Positions 17,578 to 26,357 are shown, counted from the stretch's first letter. The stretch: DNA of 61,220 nt from Myxococcales bacterium (GCA_020846875.1 JADLDB010000119.1:1-61220), one strand, 5' to 3'. Program-made: numbers and translations. The notes: generated from the sequence alone by a model not told the origin.

Positions 17578-19002
17578 CTACCGCGCCTTGACGTGCTCCA
17601 GGGCCCGGCTGGCGATGGCGTTCTCCGGCTGGGCGTCGAGCACCTTCTGGAGCCACTTCGCCGCCTCCCGCGCGGCCTGCTCCTTCTCGGCAGGCGTCTT
17701 CGCCTTGGTGAAGCGCTCGGCGTGGAGGACGCCCAGGCGCAGGGCGAACTCCAGGTTCTCCGGCTCCTTGTCCATCACCAGGCGCAGCTCCTTGTCGGCG
17801 GCGGGCCAGTCGCCTTCCAGTTGGTGCACCAGCGCTAGCTTGCCGTGGGCGGCGGCGTCGTCAGGGCGCAGCCGCGCCACCACCTGGAAGGCCTGCCGTG
17901 CGCCCACCAGATCCTGCCGGTCCACGGCCAGATCGCCGACCCGCACCCAGGCGTCGGCCAGCACCGGGTTTCGCTCCAGCGCCTTCTGGTAGTGCTCCTC
18001 GGCGTTCTTCGGGCGCTGGCGGGCGGCGTACAGCTCGGCCAGGTAGAGGTGGGCCTTCCCGTCTTCGGGGGCCAGCTCGATCGCCCGCTTGAACTCGTCG
18101 ACCGCGCGGCCCGCGTCGTCGAGCCGATCGTAGGCCAGGCCCAGCAGCGAGTGCACCACCGCCAGGTCCGGGTAGTCGCGCAAGATCTGCTCGAGCTGGA
18201 TGATCGCCTGCTGGGGCACGTCCGCCTGCTGTAGCCACTGCATGGCCTGCTCCAACTGGGGCTTCGCGGCGCTCGGGAAGGTGGCGAAGGGATCGGTCAG
18301 CCGGTCCATCAAGGCCACGGCCGTCTTCACCTCCGCCGGGGTGGGGTTTCCGAGGATCACCGTGCGGATCGCCGCGACAGCGGCCTTGTGATCGCCGGTG
18401 CGGGCCAGGGCCTTGGCCAGGGGCAGGGCCCAGCCGGTGCGATCGGGGGCCATCGAGGTGGCGCGGCGAAGGGAAGCCAGGGCCTCCTCGAACTGCTCGG
18501 ACTCGAGGAGGGCGACGCCGAGGCGGTAGTGGAACTCGGGCTCGTTGGGCTCCAACTCGACGGCCCGGCGGAACTCGGTGACGGCTGGGCCGGTGGCCTC
18601 GGCGGCGCGGGCGAAGCGCACCAGCCCCTGCTGGTAGTGGCTCACCGCGGTGTCTGACTTCGCGAGGCGGGCGAGCAGCGCGTCTCCGGAGCCGGCCTTC
18701 ACGTGCGCTTCGGCGAGCAGGCGGGCGATCAACAGATCGGCCGGGTGCCGGGCGAACTCGGGCTCGAGCAGCTCGACGGCGCGCAGCGAGTCCCCGCGGG
18801 AGAGGGCCACCTGGGCCTCTTCGCGCGGGGTGAGACGAAGACCGGAGCCCGAGGTGGTCGCGCAGCCGCTGAAGAGGAGCGCGGCGAGCCCCATCACCAG
18901 GAGGCCCGCGTCCGCGCCAACGCCCCGCCGGCCCAGGGTACGCGGAGGCGGGGTGCGGAGGCCGAAGCCCAGCGCGGCCTCCGGGGGGGACCGGCAGATC
19001 AT
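17578..19002 (-). CDS. TPR-repeat lipoprotein
   Basis: 474 residues from the first ATG; a later ATG at LLVMGLAALLFSGC would also serve. The lipobox LFSGC marks a lipoprotein signal peptide, and there is no Asp at +2 (C-A-T-T), which suggests the outer membrane. The rest is a run of tetratricopeptide repeats with the usual A/Y/P spacing, e.g. AVTEFRRAVELEPNEPEFHY and AVDEFKRAIELAPEDGKAHL. TPR lipoproteins are scaffolds in many myxobacterial envelope systems; the specific partner is not known. The start overlaps the stop of the acyltransferase gene (ATGA). Confidence 0.8.
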   Translation of the reverse strand: MICRSPPEAALGFGLRTPPPRTLGRRGVGADAGLLVMGLAALLFSGCATTSGSGLRLTPREEAQVALSRGDSLRAVELLEPEFARHPADLLIARLLAEAHVKAGSGDALLARLAKSDTAVSHYQQGLVRFARAAEATGPAVTEFRRAVELEPNEPEFHYRLGVALLESEQFEEALASLRRATSMAPDRTGWALPLAKALARTGDHKAAVAAIRTVILGNPTPAEVKTAVALMDRLTDPFATFPSAAKPQLEQAMQWLQQADVPQQAIIQLEQILRDYPDLAVVHSLLGLAYDRLDDAGRAVDEFKRAIELAPEDGKAHLYLAELYAARQRPKNAEEHYQKALERNPVLADAWVRVGDLAVDRQDLVGARQAFQVVARLRPDDAAAHGKLALVHQLEGDWPAADKELRLVMDKEPENLEFALRLGVLHAERFTKAKTPAEKEQAAREAAKWLQKVLDAQPENAIASRALEHVKAR

Positions 19003-19820
19003 GATTCCTTGCCCGCCTGCTGGCGGGCTTCCAGCGCCGGCTGCGACGCGACATTCTTACCGACCCCCTCCAGCCCCAGGGCCGCGACCGCGTCCTTCTT
19101 GTCCCCGCCCAGCCCGCCGAGCGCGACGTTCTGATCGATGATCGCCGAGCGCACCCTTGCGATCAGCGCCTCGCGATCATCGCCGAAGGGCTTCGGATCG
19201 ATCGGCTTGCCCACCAGCACCTTGATCGGCCCGGGGGTGATCACCCAGCGATTCTTCGGCATCAGGATCCCCGAGCCCTCGATGGCGACGGGCACCAACG
19301 GCACGCCGGCCTTCATCGCCAGCGCGAACGGCCCCTTCTTGAACGACTTCACGGTGCGATCCGGGCTGCGGGTGCCTTCCGCGAAGACGATGATGCTGAT
19401 CCCGTCGCGGATCTGCTGGGCGGCCCTGTCGAGCGACGCGATGGCCGTCTTGCGGTTGCCGCGGTCGACGAAGACGAACTTCGCCAGCCACATGTACCAA
19501 CCGAGGAACGGCACGAACATCAGCGCCTTCTTCGCCACGAAGCGCACGTCCCACGGGAGCGCCATGAACAGCGTGGGGATGTCGATGGTCGACTGGTGGT
19601 TGGACACGAAGATGTAGGACTGCCGGCGCTCGAGGCCCTCGAGGCCCTGGACCTCCAGCTTCGCGCCGCCCGCCCAGAGCAGCACCGGCGACCAGAAGCG
19701 CTGAACGACGCGCATCGACGCGGAGCGGTTGAGCGAGAAGAGCATGGCGAGCACGCTGCCGGTGAAGCCGATCACCGTCCAGACGCCCGCGACGAAGATG
19801 CAGAAGAGGTTGCGCAGCAT
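18999..19820 (-). CDS. plsC: 1-acyl-sn-glycerol-3-phosphate acyltransferase (PlsC family)
   Basis: 273 residues. It transfers an acyl chain to lysophosphatidate in the second step of phospholipid synthesis, at the inner membrane. The N-terminal helix (3-32) anchors it. The catalytic H-x4-D is in NHQSTID near residue 74, and the substrate-binding FAEGTRS and the later VPVAIEGSG blocks are present. The last 40 residues are a Gly/Ala-rich tail not needed for activity. Family membership is firm, but PlsC-type enzymes also include ornithine-lipid acyltransferases. It sits between two TPR lipoproteins and is translationally coupled to the downstream one. Confidence 0.88.
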   Translation of the reverse strand: MLRNLFCIFVAGVWTVIGFTGSVLAMLFSLNRSASMRVVQRFWSPVLLWAGGAKLEVQGLEGLERRQSYIFVSNHQSTIDIPTLFMALPWDVRFVAKKALMFVPFLGWYMWLAKFVFVDRGNRKTAIASLDRAAQQIRDGISIIVFAEGTRSPDRTVKSFKKGPFALAMKAGVPLVPVAIEGSGILMPKNRWVITPGPIKVLVGKPIDPKPFGDDREALIARVRSAIIDQNVALGGLGGDKKDAVAALGLEGVGKNVASQPALEARQQAGKES

Positions 19821-19826
19821 GCCTGT

Positions 19827-20642
19827 CTACTTCCCCACGAGCGCCAGGAAGCCTTCGGAGGTGGAAAGAAAGACGAACGCGGGGTCCGCCGCAACGCGAT
19901 CCGCCTTCCAGGCGGGGCCGGCCGCAGCCTTCGCGGCCTGGAGCTGGAGCAGCACGTCGGTGGCGCGTCCCTGCGCGGCGGCGAGGCGCGCCAGGCCGTA
20001 GGGGCCCAGCGGGGAGGTGGGGTGCTTCAGCTGGAGCTGCTCCAGCGCCGCCTGCGCGTCCGAGTAGCGCCCCAGCACCAGGAGGGCTCCGCCGCGGACG
20101 TAGAGGGCCAGGGGGCCGTCCGGCGCGGACGAAAGTGCGTCCTGCGCGGCGGTGAGCGCCGCCTCCGCGTCTCCCGAGGCGCCCCGGGCGAGGAGCGCCA
20201 GGCCGCGGAGCGTCTCTCTTTGGGCCAGGAGCGCAGGATCGACGCCGTCCGCCGGCCCCGTCAGTTGCTCCAGCGCCGCCCCGGCGTCGTTGGCTTCCAG
20301 CGCCAGCCGCGCCAGCCCCAGCCTCGCTTCGACGGACGCCGCGTCGCGCTCGACGGCCCCTGTCCAGGCCGCCCGCGCTTCCTCATGCCGGCCCAGCTCG
20401 AAGAGCGCGTTGCCCAGCAGCACCCGGGGCCTCGCCTCGAAGGGCAGTTGCTTCACCGCCTGGGCGTAGGCCCTCTGCGCCTCTTCCAGGCGCCCCGCCT
20501 TCGCCGCCGCGTTGCCTTCCCGCAGCTTCGCCTCGCCCGGCTTGCGGCAGCCCACCACCGCCGCGCACATCAGCGCCACGCCCACGCCCGCCCACCGGCC
20601 GGCGCCCAGGACACCTGAGAGTGCAGAGGCTTGGCGCGACAC
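19827..20642 (-). CDS. TPR-like lipoprotein
   Basis: About 271 residues from the GTG at 20642; longer in-frame starts exist but would run into the divergent kinase gene. A hydrophobic segment ends in the lipobox AAVVGC followed by RKPGEAKLREGNAAAKAGRLEEA, the first TPR. Further repeats follow (e.g. ARPRVLLGNALFELGRHEEA). The C-terminus ends FLSTSEGFLALVGK, a repeat-like region. It lies six bases upstream of plsC on the same strand, forming a four-gene unit with plsC and the two genes after it. Function unknown beyond protein-protein scaffolding. Confidence 0.65.
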   Translation of the reverse strand: MSRQASALSGVLGAGRWAGVGVALMCAAVVGCRKPGEAKLREGNAAAKAGRLEEAQRAYAQAVKQLPFEARPRVLLGNALFELGRHEEARAAWTGAVERDAASVEARLGLARLALEANDAGAALEQLTGPADGVDPALLAQRETLRGLALLARGASGDAEAALTAAQDALSSAPDGPLALYVRGGALLVLGRYSDAQAALEQLQLKHPTSPLGPYGLARLAAAQGRATDVLLQLQAAKAAAGPAWKADRVAADPAFVFLSTSEGFLALVGK

Positions 20643-20706
20643 CGCGGGCGTCTCTACCACGTTCTTGCTGCGCGTCAGTTCAGCCCGCGTGCTAAACGTC
20701 TTTGCA

Positions 20707-21321
20707 GTGTCCGGGCTCAAGTTCATTGCCATCGCGGGCAACATTGGAGCCGGGAAGACCGAGCTCACGTCGTTTCTCTGCAAGAAGTACGGGCTCAAGC
20801 CCTTCTACGAGCCGAACGATCTCAACCCGTACCTCGAGGACTTCTACAAGGACATGAAGACCTGGGCCTTCCGCAGCCAGATCTTCTTCCTCACCCACAA
20901 GTTCCGGCTGCACCGGGAACTGGAGCAGCAGACCGGGACGGCGATCCAGGATCGCACCATCTACGAGGACGCGGAGATCTTCGCGAAGAACCTCCACCGG
21001 CAGCGGACCATCGACAAGCGCGACTGGCGGACCTACTGGGAGCTGTACGAGATCATCACCGCCAGCCTGCGACCGCCGGATCTGATGATCTACCTGCGCT
21101 GCCCGGTGAAGACGCTCAAGCAGCGGATCCGCCTGCGCGGCCGGAAGATGGAGCAGGACATTCCCACCGCGTACCTGAGGCGCCTCAACGCGCTCTACGA
21201 GGACTGGTTCAAGCGGTACTCGATGAGCCCGGTGCTGGTGCTGCCCACGGATACGCTGGACTACCTGACCAACCTGGTCGATCGCGTCGACCTCTTCCGG
21301 CAGATCGAGAAGCACCTGTGA
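20707..21321 (+). CDS. Deoxynucleoside kinase (dCK/dGK family)
   Basis: 204 residues from the GTG at 20707 (another GTG at 20689 is possible). It phosphorylates deoxynucleosides with ATP in nucleotide salvage. The P-loop is GNIGAGKT (residues 11-18), followed by the family's YEPNDLNPYLEDFY region, the DRT motif (IQDRTIYEDAEIF), and the Arg-rich lid (LKQRIRLRGRKMEQDIP). Which deoxynucleoside it prefers cannot be read from sequence. Its stop overlaps the start of the next gene (GTGA). The divergent lipoprotein starts 64 bases away. Confidence 0.88.
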   Translation: MSGLKFIAIAGNIGAGKTELTSFLCKKYGLKPFYEPNDLNPYLEDFYKDMKTWAFRSQIFFLTHKFRLHRELEQQTGTAIQDRTIYEDAEIFAKNLHRQRTIDKRDWRTYWELYEIITASLRPPDLMIYLRCPVKTLKQRIRLRGRKMEQDIPTAYLRRLNALYEDWFKRYSMSPVLVLPTDTLDYLTNLVDRVDLFRQIEKHL

Positions 21322-22505
21322 GTGGCCTGCGCGACATCTACATCGTCGCCACCCACACCAGCGAGCCGCTGGCGGCCGAGATCATCCGCGAGGCCTTCGG
21401 GGGCGACGACGTGGAGCTCACCTTGGGCGAAGCCGGCTGCCTGTTCTCGGTGCGCGCCGGCGACTCGCGCGTGGACGTGAAGTTCGAAGGCCGGCTGACG
21501 CCCCTGGGGTGGACGCCGGAGCTGCTGACCGGCACGCCGGAGCTGCGCGAGGAGCTCAAGCACGCCACCGGCTTCTACAAGGTGGCCTTCGAGCCGGGAA
21601 AGCCTCAGGGCAGCGTGGCCGTCTTCGAGGCCTTGTGGACGGTGCGCACCCTGCTGGAGATCGTCGACGGCCTGGCGGTGGACACCACGGCCTTCAAGCT
21701 GCACTCCCCGCAGGACGTGGAGGAGATCACCGAGCTGGACTTCGACATCCGCGATCACCTCACCATCCACGCGCAGCAGCTGGGCGAGGACGGGAAGACG
21801 ACGTGGATCCACACCCACGGGCTCGCCAAGTTCGCGTCGCCGGAGGTGGAGCTGTTCAACATCTCCGAGGACGACATGCCGGCCGCCGAGACCTTCCTCC
21901 ACGAGCTCTGCAACGATCTGGCCTTCGGGCAGGGGCCGGCGGTGCGGCAGGTGGTGTCCACCAGCGTGGGGATGGGCTTCATCCTGCTGCCCGGCGACGA
22001 GGCGCGCACCAACCTGTTCCTCGATCCGGAGGCCTTCGACGGACACTTGAGCGGCTACGTCACCGTGGTCAGCCCCGAAGGCCGGCACTCGATGAGCGAG
22101 ATCCTCAAGCACTACCGCGAGCGCTTCGAGGAGGAGTCGGACGAGGAGGCCGAGGCGCTGCAGGGCACGGCCACGCGGCTGTTGCCGCTGTTCAAGGCGC
22201 GCTTCCAGCGGCGCGGGCTGATGGAGCCGCTCAACTTCGTGGTGCGGGCGCCCTTCGAGGTGCACCCGGAAGGCGAAGAGGGCGAGGTAGGGGAGGAGCA
22301 GCTGTGGGTAGAGATCGTCTCCTGGACGGAGGACGGGCTCATCGGCCGGCTGGTGGACGGCGGGCAGACGACCACCGAGTGGCGCAAGGGCGCGCACGTG
22401 GAGATCGACGAGTCGCAGATCAACGCGCTGGCGGTGACGCGCGAGGGCCGCACGCTGGAACCCGAGGAGATGGAGGCGCTGCTGCAGGCCGAGCGCCCGG
22501 CATGA
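21318..22505 (+). CDS. DUF2314-like protein
   Basis: 395 residues from the GTG at 21318, coupled to the kinase gene. The C-terminal 80 residues (EQLWVEIVSWTEDGLIGRL, then EWRKGAHVEIDESQINAL) match the DUF2314/YegJ pattern, a beta-rich domain of unknown function. The middle has THGLAKFASPEVELFNI, resembling the DUF4026/DUF4261-like part seen in such proteins. The Glu-rich stretch EEESDEEAEALQ links the two. No signal peptide or membrane helix is present, so it is cytoplasmic. Role unknown. Confidence 0.7.
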   Translation: MSGLRDIYIVATHTSEPLAAEIIREAFGGDDVELTLGEAGCLFSVRAGDSRVDVKFEGRLTPLGWTPELLTGTPELREELKHATGFYKVAFEPGKPQGSVAVFEALWTVRTLLEIVDGLAVDTTAFKLHSPQDVEEITELDFDIRDHLTIHAQQLGEDGKTTWIHTHGLAKFASPEVELFNISEDDMPAAETFLHELCNDLAFGQGPAVRQVVSTSVGMGFILLPGDEARTNLFLDPEAFDGHLSGYVTVVSPEGRHSMSEILKHYRERFEEESDEEAEALQGTATRLLPLFKARFQRRGLMEPLNFVVRAPFEVHPEGEEGEVGEEQLWVEIVSWTEDGLIGRLVDGGQTTTEWRKGAHVEIDESQINALAVTREGRTLEPEEMEALLQAERPA

Positions 22506-22527
22506 AGTGCCTGGGAGGAGCACGAGG

Positions 22528-24228
22528 ATGACTGCGCTTTTGCTGCTGACAGGACCGCAGGCGGGACGACGCCACGAGATCACCGGGGAGGTGATCATCG
22601 GCCGTAGCCCGTCGTGCACCATCGCACTGGAGGACGCGAAGGTGTCGCGCCGCCACGTGCGGCTGGTGGTGGAGGACGGGGAGGCGAAGGTGATGGACCT
22701 GGGCAGCCGCAACGGCACCCTGGTCAACGGCGAGAAGCTGGAGGGTGAGGTGGTGCTGCTCCCCGGCGATCGCCTGCAGGTGGGCGACTCCACGGTGCTG
22801 TACGAGCCTTCGGCGCGGGCGTCGCTGTCCGATCGCGAGGCCGACGGCGAGGTGTACTCGAGCCCGGTGGAGGAGCTGATCCCCGCCGTGGGGCCGGTGG
22901 CCGGCCTGTACCACGCGGGGGTGGCGCTCATCTCTGCCACCAGCGAGGCGATGGTGCTGCGGCGCTCGGCGGAGGAGTTGGCCCGGGGCGTCAACGCAGA
23001 GAAGGGGGCGGCGCTGCTGGGGGGGACAGAGGGGCTGATGACGGCGGCGGTGGTGGGGGCCGAGGCGGTGGAGGTGCCTCGATCGCTGGTGCGCGGGGCG
23101 CTGGAGCGGAAGGAGGCGGGGCGGGTGAAGGGCGTCTTGTGCGCCCCGCTGATCGCCTCCGGCGGCGCGCCCTTCGGGATCCTCTACGCCGAGCGGCCGG
23201 AGGCCTTCACCGAGGAGGAGCAGCGCACCATCGCGGCGCTGGGGCGGCTGGCGGGCGAAGCGATCACCTCGGTGCGCGCCCGCGGCGACGGCAGCGCGAT
23301 GCAGGTGGCGCTGATCGGCTCCTCCCGGCAGTTCCGCAAGACGGTGGAGGCGGCGCGGCGGGCGGCCACCGGCGCGGACACGGTGCTGATCCACGGCGAG
23401 GCCGGCACCGGGCGCACCCTGATGGCGCGCTACATCCACTCGCGCAGCTCGCGCGGGCTGGGGCCCTTCGTGGAGGCAGACTGCCGCCGGCCGCCGATCG
23501 AGGTGGAGGAGTTCCTCTTCGGGCGCACCAGCGCGCCGGGCGTGCCCCCGCAGTCCTCGGCGCTGCTGAAGGCCGACGGCGGGACGCTGCTGCTCAAGAA
23601 CCTGGAGGCGCTGCCCAGGCACCTGTCCGAGCGGCTGGCGCGGCTGATCGCCAAGAAGGTGGCGCCGGCGCGGCAGGGCGGCGAGGAGCCGGTGGACCTG
23701 CGGATCATGGCCACCGGGCCGGTGGCGCTCGACGCGATGACGGCGCGGGGCGAGCTCGATCCAGAGCTGGGGAGGGCGCTGTCGGGCCAGCAGGTGGAGG
23801 CGCTGCCGCTCAAGGAGCGCAGGCCGGACGTGCTGCAGCTCTTCGAGCACTTCGCCGCGGCGGTGGCGCGGGGGCGCAGGAAGGAGCCGCCCTCGCTGTC
23901 GCCGGACACCCGGCGGCTGTTGGTGGACTACCACTGGCCGGGGAACGTGGAGGAGCTCAAGGGCGTGGCCGAGCGGGTGGCGCTGCTGTACGCGGGGCAG
24001 GAGGTGCCGGCGCTGAAGCTGCCCGCGGAGATCCAGGACGGCCCCCAGGAGACGCCGCGGACGCTGGCGAAGATGATCAGCCGGCTGGAGCGCGACGCGA
24101 TCAGCGAGGCCCTGCGCGAGGCGAAGGGGAAGAAGATCCGCGCTGCCGCGATCCTCGGCATCTCCCGGCCCACGCTGGACAAGAAGATCGAGGAGTACCA
24201 GCTCGTGGTGGAGAAGAAGCGCTCGTGA
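22528..24228 (+). CDS. FHA-GAF-AAA+ regulator with degenerate ATPase motifs and Fis-type HTH
   Basis: 566 residues from the ATG at 22528, behind GGGAGGA. FHA domain at 1-95 with the phosphothreonine-site residues (GRSPSC, SRRH, SRNGT); GAF-like domain at about 115-255; an AAA+ region of the bacterial enhancer-binding protein type at 257-480; Fis-type HTH at 535-558 (AAAILGISRPTLDKKI). The ATPase looks dead: Walker A has Arg for Lys (GEAGTGRT, 291-298), Walker B reads GGTLLLKNLE where GGTLFLDEIG is usual, and the GAFTGA loop that contacts sigma54 is missing. It is therefore more likely a phosphopeptide-responsive DNA-binding regulator than a sigma54 activator. FHA input suggests control by a Ser/Thr kinase. 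Confidence 0.88.
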   Translation: MTALLLLTGPQAGRRHEITGEVIIGRSPSCTIALEDAKVSRRHVRLVVEDGEAKVMDLGSRNGTLVNGEKLEGEVVLLPGDRLQVGDSTVLYEPSARASLSDREADGEVYSSPVEELIPAVGPVAGLYHAGVALISATSEAMVLRRSAEELARGVNAEKGAALLGGTEGLMTAAVVGAEAVEVPRSLVRGALERKEAGRVKGVLCAPLIASGGAPFGILYAERPEAFTEEEQRTIAALGRLAGEAITSVRARGDGSAMQVALIGSSRQFRKTVEAARRAATGADTVLIHGEAGTGRTLMARYIHSRSSRGLGPFVEADCRRPPIEVEEFLFGRTSAPGVPPQSSALLKADGGTLLLKNLEALPRHLSERLARLIAKKVAPARQGGEEPVDLRIMATGPVALDAMTARGELDPELGRALSGQQVEALPLKERRPDVLQLFEHFAAAVARGRRKEPPSLSPDTRRLLVDYHWPGNVEELKGVAERVALLYAGQEVPALKLPAEIQDGPQETPRTLAKMISRLERDAISEALREAKGKKIRAAAILGISRPTLDKKIEEYQLVVEKKRS

Positions 24229-25127
24229 AGCTCCAGTTCTCGGCCGAGGTGGCCACCGCGCGGCGGACCCTGAAGCCGCTGGTGGCGCTGGAGTCTTCGG
24301 TGCTGGCCCAGGGGCTGCCCTACCCGGAGAACCTCGAGGCGGCGACGCGGTGCGAGGCGGCGGTGCGGGCCGAGGGCGCGGTGCCGGCGACGATGGCGGT
24401 GATCGACGGCGAGCTGTGGGTGGGCCTCGACGCGCACCGGACGGAGCGCCTGGCGAAGGGCCGCGGTCTGATGAAGGTGGGCTCCCGGGATCTGGCGATC
24501 GCGGTGGCGCGGCGGGCGACGGGCGGGACGACGGTGTCGGCCACGGTGGAGCTGGCGGCGGCGGCGGGGATCCACGTCTTCTCCACCGGCGGCCTGGGCG
24601 GCGTGCACCGGGGCATGGAAGAGACGCTGGACATCTCGCAGGATCTGCCTGCGATCGCGCGCTTCCCGGTAGCGGTGGTGTGCGCGGGGGCGAAGTCGGT
24701 GCTGGATCTGCCGCGGACGCTGGAGCTGCTGGAGACGCTGGGGGTGCCGGTGATCGGCGTGGGGACGGACGAGCTGCCCGGCTTCTACTCGCGGGAGACG
24801 GGGTTGCCGTTGGAGCACCAGGTGGCGGACGCAGGCGAGGCGGGCGAGGTGCTGCGGGCGAGGGCAGAGCTGGGGCAGGGGGGGGTGATCTTCGCGGTGC
24901 CGCCCCCGAAGGCGGCGGCGATGAAGCGGGTGGACGTAGAGAAGCACCTGGAGGCGGCGCTGAAGGCGGCGAAGGAGAAGCGGATTTCCGGAAAGTCCGT
25001 GACGCCGTTCCTCCTGTCCGAGCTGGCGAAGCGGACCAAGGGGAAGTCGCTGGCGGCGAACCTGGCGCTCCTGGAGAACAACGCGCGCTTCGCCGCGCGG
25101 CTGGCGACCGCGACGGGGTGGCGATGA
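24225..25127 (+). CDS. psuG: Pseudouridine-5'-phosphate glycosidase
   Basis: 300 residues from the GTG at 24225, overlapping the regulator's stop (GTGA). PsuG reversibly splits pseudouridine 5'-phosphate into uracil and ribose 5-phosphate, and uses a Mn-dependent site with a catalytic Lys. Family blocks: VALESSVLAQGLPYPENLE, EGAVPATMAVIDGEL, GGTTVSATVELAA, STGGLGGVHRG and the TPFLLSELAKRTKGKSLAANL end. No PfkB-type pseudouridine kinase (PsuK) lies next to it. The gene is in the same tight run as the kinase genes, so this run looks like a mix of salvage and isoprenoid metabolism. Confidence 0.93.
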   Translation: MKLQFSAEVATARRTLKPLVALESSVLAQGLPYPENLEAATRCEAAVRAEGAVPATMAVIDGELWVGLDAHRTERLAKGRGLMKVGSRDLAIAVARRATGGTTVSATVELAAAAGIHVFSTGGLGGVHRGMEETLDISQDLPAIARFPVAVVCAGAKSVLDLPRTLELLETLGVPVIGVGTDELPGFYSRETGLPLEHQVADAGEAGEVLRARAELGQGGVIFAVPPPKAAAMKRVDVEKHLEAALKAAKEKRISGKSVTPFLLSELAKRTKGKSLAANLALLENNARFAARLATATGWR

Positions 25128-26251
25128 CGACGGAGCGGACGCTGTCGGCGCCGGGGAAGTTGTTCCTCGCGGGTGAGTACTCGGTGCTGTGGCCGAGTTC
25201 GCCCTCGCCGCCAGCGGGGGAGAGGGCCGGGGAGAAGGGAAGTCCCACCGGCGTGGCCCGCGTCCTCGCAGCGGGCCCGCGCGCGCACGCGCTGGTGCGT
25301 CGCCGCGCGGATCGCCGGGTTGAGCTCGTCCTCGAGGGCGGCAGGCTCGCAGGCGACACCACGCCGCTCGGAGTCCGCTGGGAGCGCCCGCCGGAGCCCG
25401 CCTTTCACTTCGTCGCGGGGACGATCGACCTGGCGCTGCGCGTCGTCGGCCGGGAGACGGAAGGCTTCACGGTAGCGTTCGAGTCCTCGCCGCTGGTCAA
25501 CGGGCACAAGCTGGGGCTGGGGAGCAGCGCGCGGGCCGTCGTGCTCGCGGCGGAGGCCGCGCGGACGGGCCTGGACGCGGACTTCGACTCGCTCAAGCTG
25601 GCGCTCGTCGCGCACGCGGACGCGCAGGGGGGAACGGGCAGCGGGGGGGACGTAGCGGCCTGCTTCGCAGGCGGGCTGGTCCGGTACCGGAGGTACGAAG
25701 TCGCTTCGCTGATCACGGCGGCGAACCAGGAGACGCTGCGGGCGGCGCTGCCGGAGTCGCCGCCGGTCGAGCTGTTGCGCGTGGCGGTGCCGAAGCTCCC
25801 GCTGGCGTTCGCCTTCAGCGGCGAGAGCGCGTCGACGACGAGCCTGGTGAGAGAAGTGGAGCGCACGTGGACGGCGGAGCAGCGGGCCCGTTTCGTGCTG
25901 GACTCGGACGCGCTGGGAGACGAGCTCGAGTCGTCTCTGGCGCGTGGTGACTTCGGGGCGGCGCGCGACGCGGCGCGTGGCCTTCAGGAGCGCCTCGATT
26001 CGCTGGGGCCGACGCGCTCGGAGGCGCTGGAGCGCATCCTGCAGCTCGCGGAGACGTTCGGGTGTGCCGGCAAGCAGAGCGGGGCGGGGGGCGGCGACGG
26101 CTGTCTCCTCTTCGGGCCGGACGACGCGGCGGTGGACACCTTCATCGGCGCCTGCGCTTCGCGCGGGATCTTCGCGACGCGCGTCACGCCCGAGCCCGGC
26201 CTGCGCGGGGAGGCAACGCGGCACCCACTCCTCGCCTCCTGGCTGGAGTAA
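25124..26251 (+). CDS. GHMP kinase, phosphomevalonate-kinase type, carrying an in-frame repeat insertion
   Basis: 375 residues from the ATG at 25124 (ATGA overlap with psuG). It is ATP-dependent; in the mevalonate pathway, known in myxobacteria, such a protein phosphorylates mevalonate 5-phosphate. Motif 1 SAPGKLFLAGEYSVL (residues 7-21), the P-loop-like GLGSSA and motif 3 GKQSGAGGGDGC are intact. About 20 residues, rich in Pro, Ser and Gly, are inserted right after EYSVLW (residues 22-42), where homologues run straight on into the next strand. The DNA of that insert is a palindromic repeat, also found at 37915. Mevalonate kinase is an alternative assignment. Confidence 0.8.
   Translation: MTTERTLSAPGKLFLAGEYSVLWPSSPSPPAGERAGEKGSPTGVARVLAAGPRAHALVRRRADRRVELVLEGGRLAGDTTPLGVRWERPPEPAFHFVAGTIDLALRVVGRETEGFTVAFESSPLVNGHKLGLGSSARAVVLAAEAARTGLDADFDSLKLALVAHADAQGGTGSGGDVAACFAGGLVRYRRYEVASLITAANQETLRAALPESPPVELLRVAVPKLPLAFAFSGESASTTSLVREVERTWTAEQRARFVLDSDALGDELESSLARGDFGAARDAARGLQERLDSLGPTRSEALERILQLAETFGCAGKQSGAGGGDGCLLFGPDDAAVDTFIGACASRGIFATRVTPEPGLRGEATRHPLLASWLE
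25202..25246 (+). repeat. REP-like palindromic repeat inside the GHMP kinase gene
   Basis: 45 bases with imperfect inverted symmetry (CCCTCGCCGCC against GGGGGAGAGGG). It matches the copy at 37915-37947 over 33 aligned positions with three mismatches if a 12-base gap is allowed. It keeps the reading frame and lies in a loop next to the ATP site region. Confidence 0.65.
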
Positions 26252-26310
26252 CCCCTCGGTTGCCCGGCGGCGTCCGAAGTTCTCGCCCGTTCCCCCGGTG
26301 GATCGAAAAG

Positions 26311-26352
26311 TCCCTCCGGTGGACCGTCAGGACGGCGGAGGGAAGGCGTTTT
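26311..26352 (+). terminator. Rho-independent-like terminator after the GHMP kinase gene
   Basis: TCCCTCCG at 26311-26318 pairs with CGGAGGGA at 26336-26343; inside, CCGTC/GACGG adds five pairs around an AG loop. GGCGTTTTCG follows, giving a four-T tract. It lies 60 bases after the kinase stop and just ahead of the opposing M16 peptidase gene, so it can close both units. Confidence 0.65.
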
Positions 26353-26357
26353 CGCGG

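Noticed and set aside
20643-20706. Promoter TTGCTG/GCTAAA between the TPR lipoprotein and deoxynucleoside kinase genes
   Set aside because: Spacing of 20 bases and a poor -10 give too little support.
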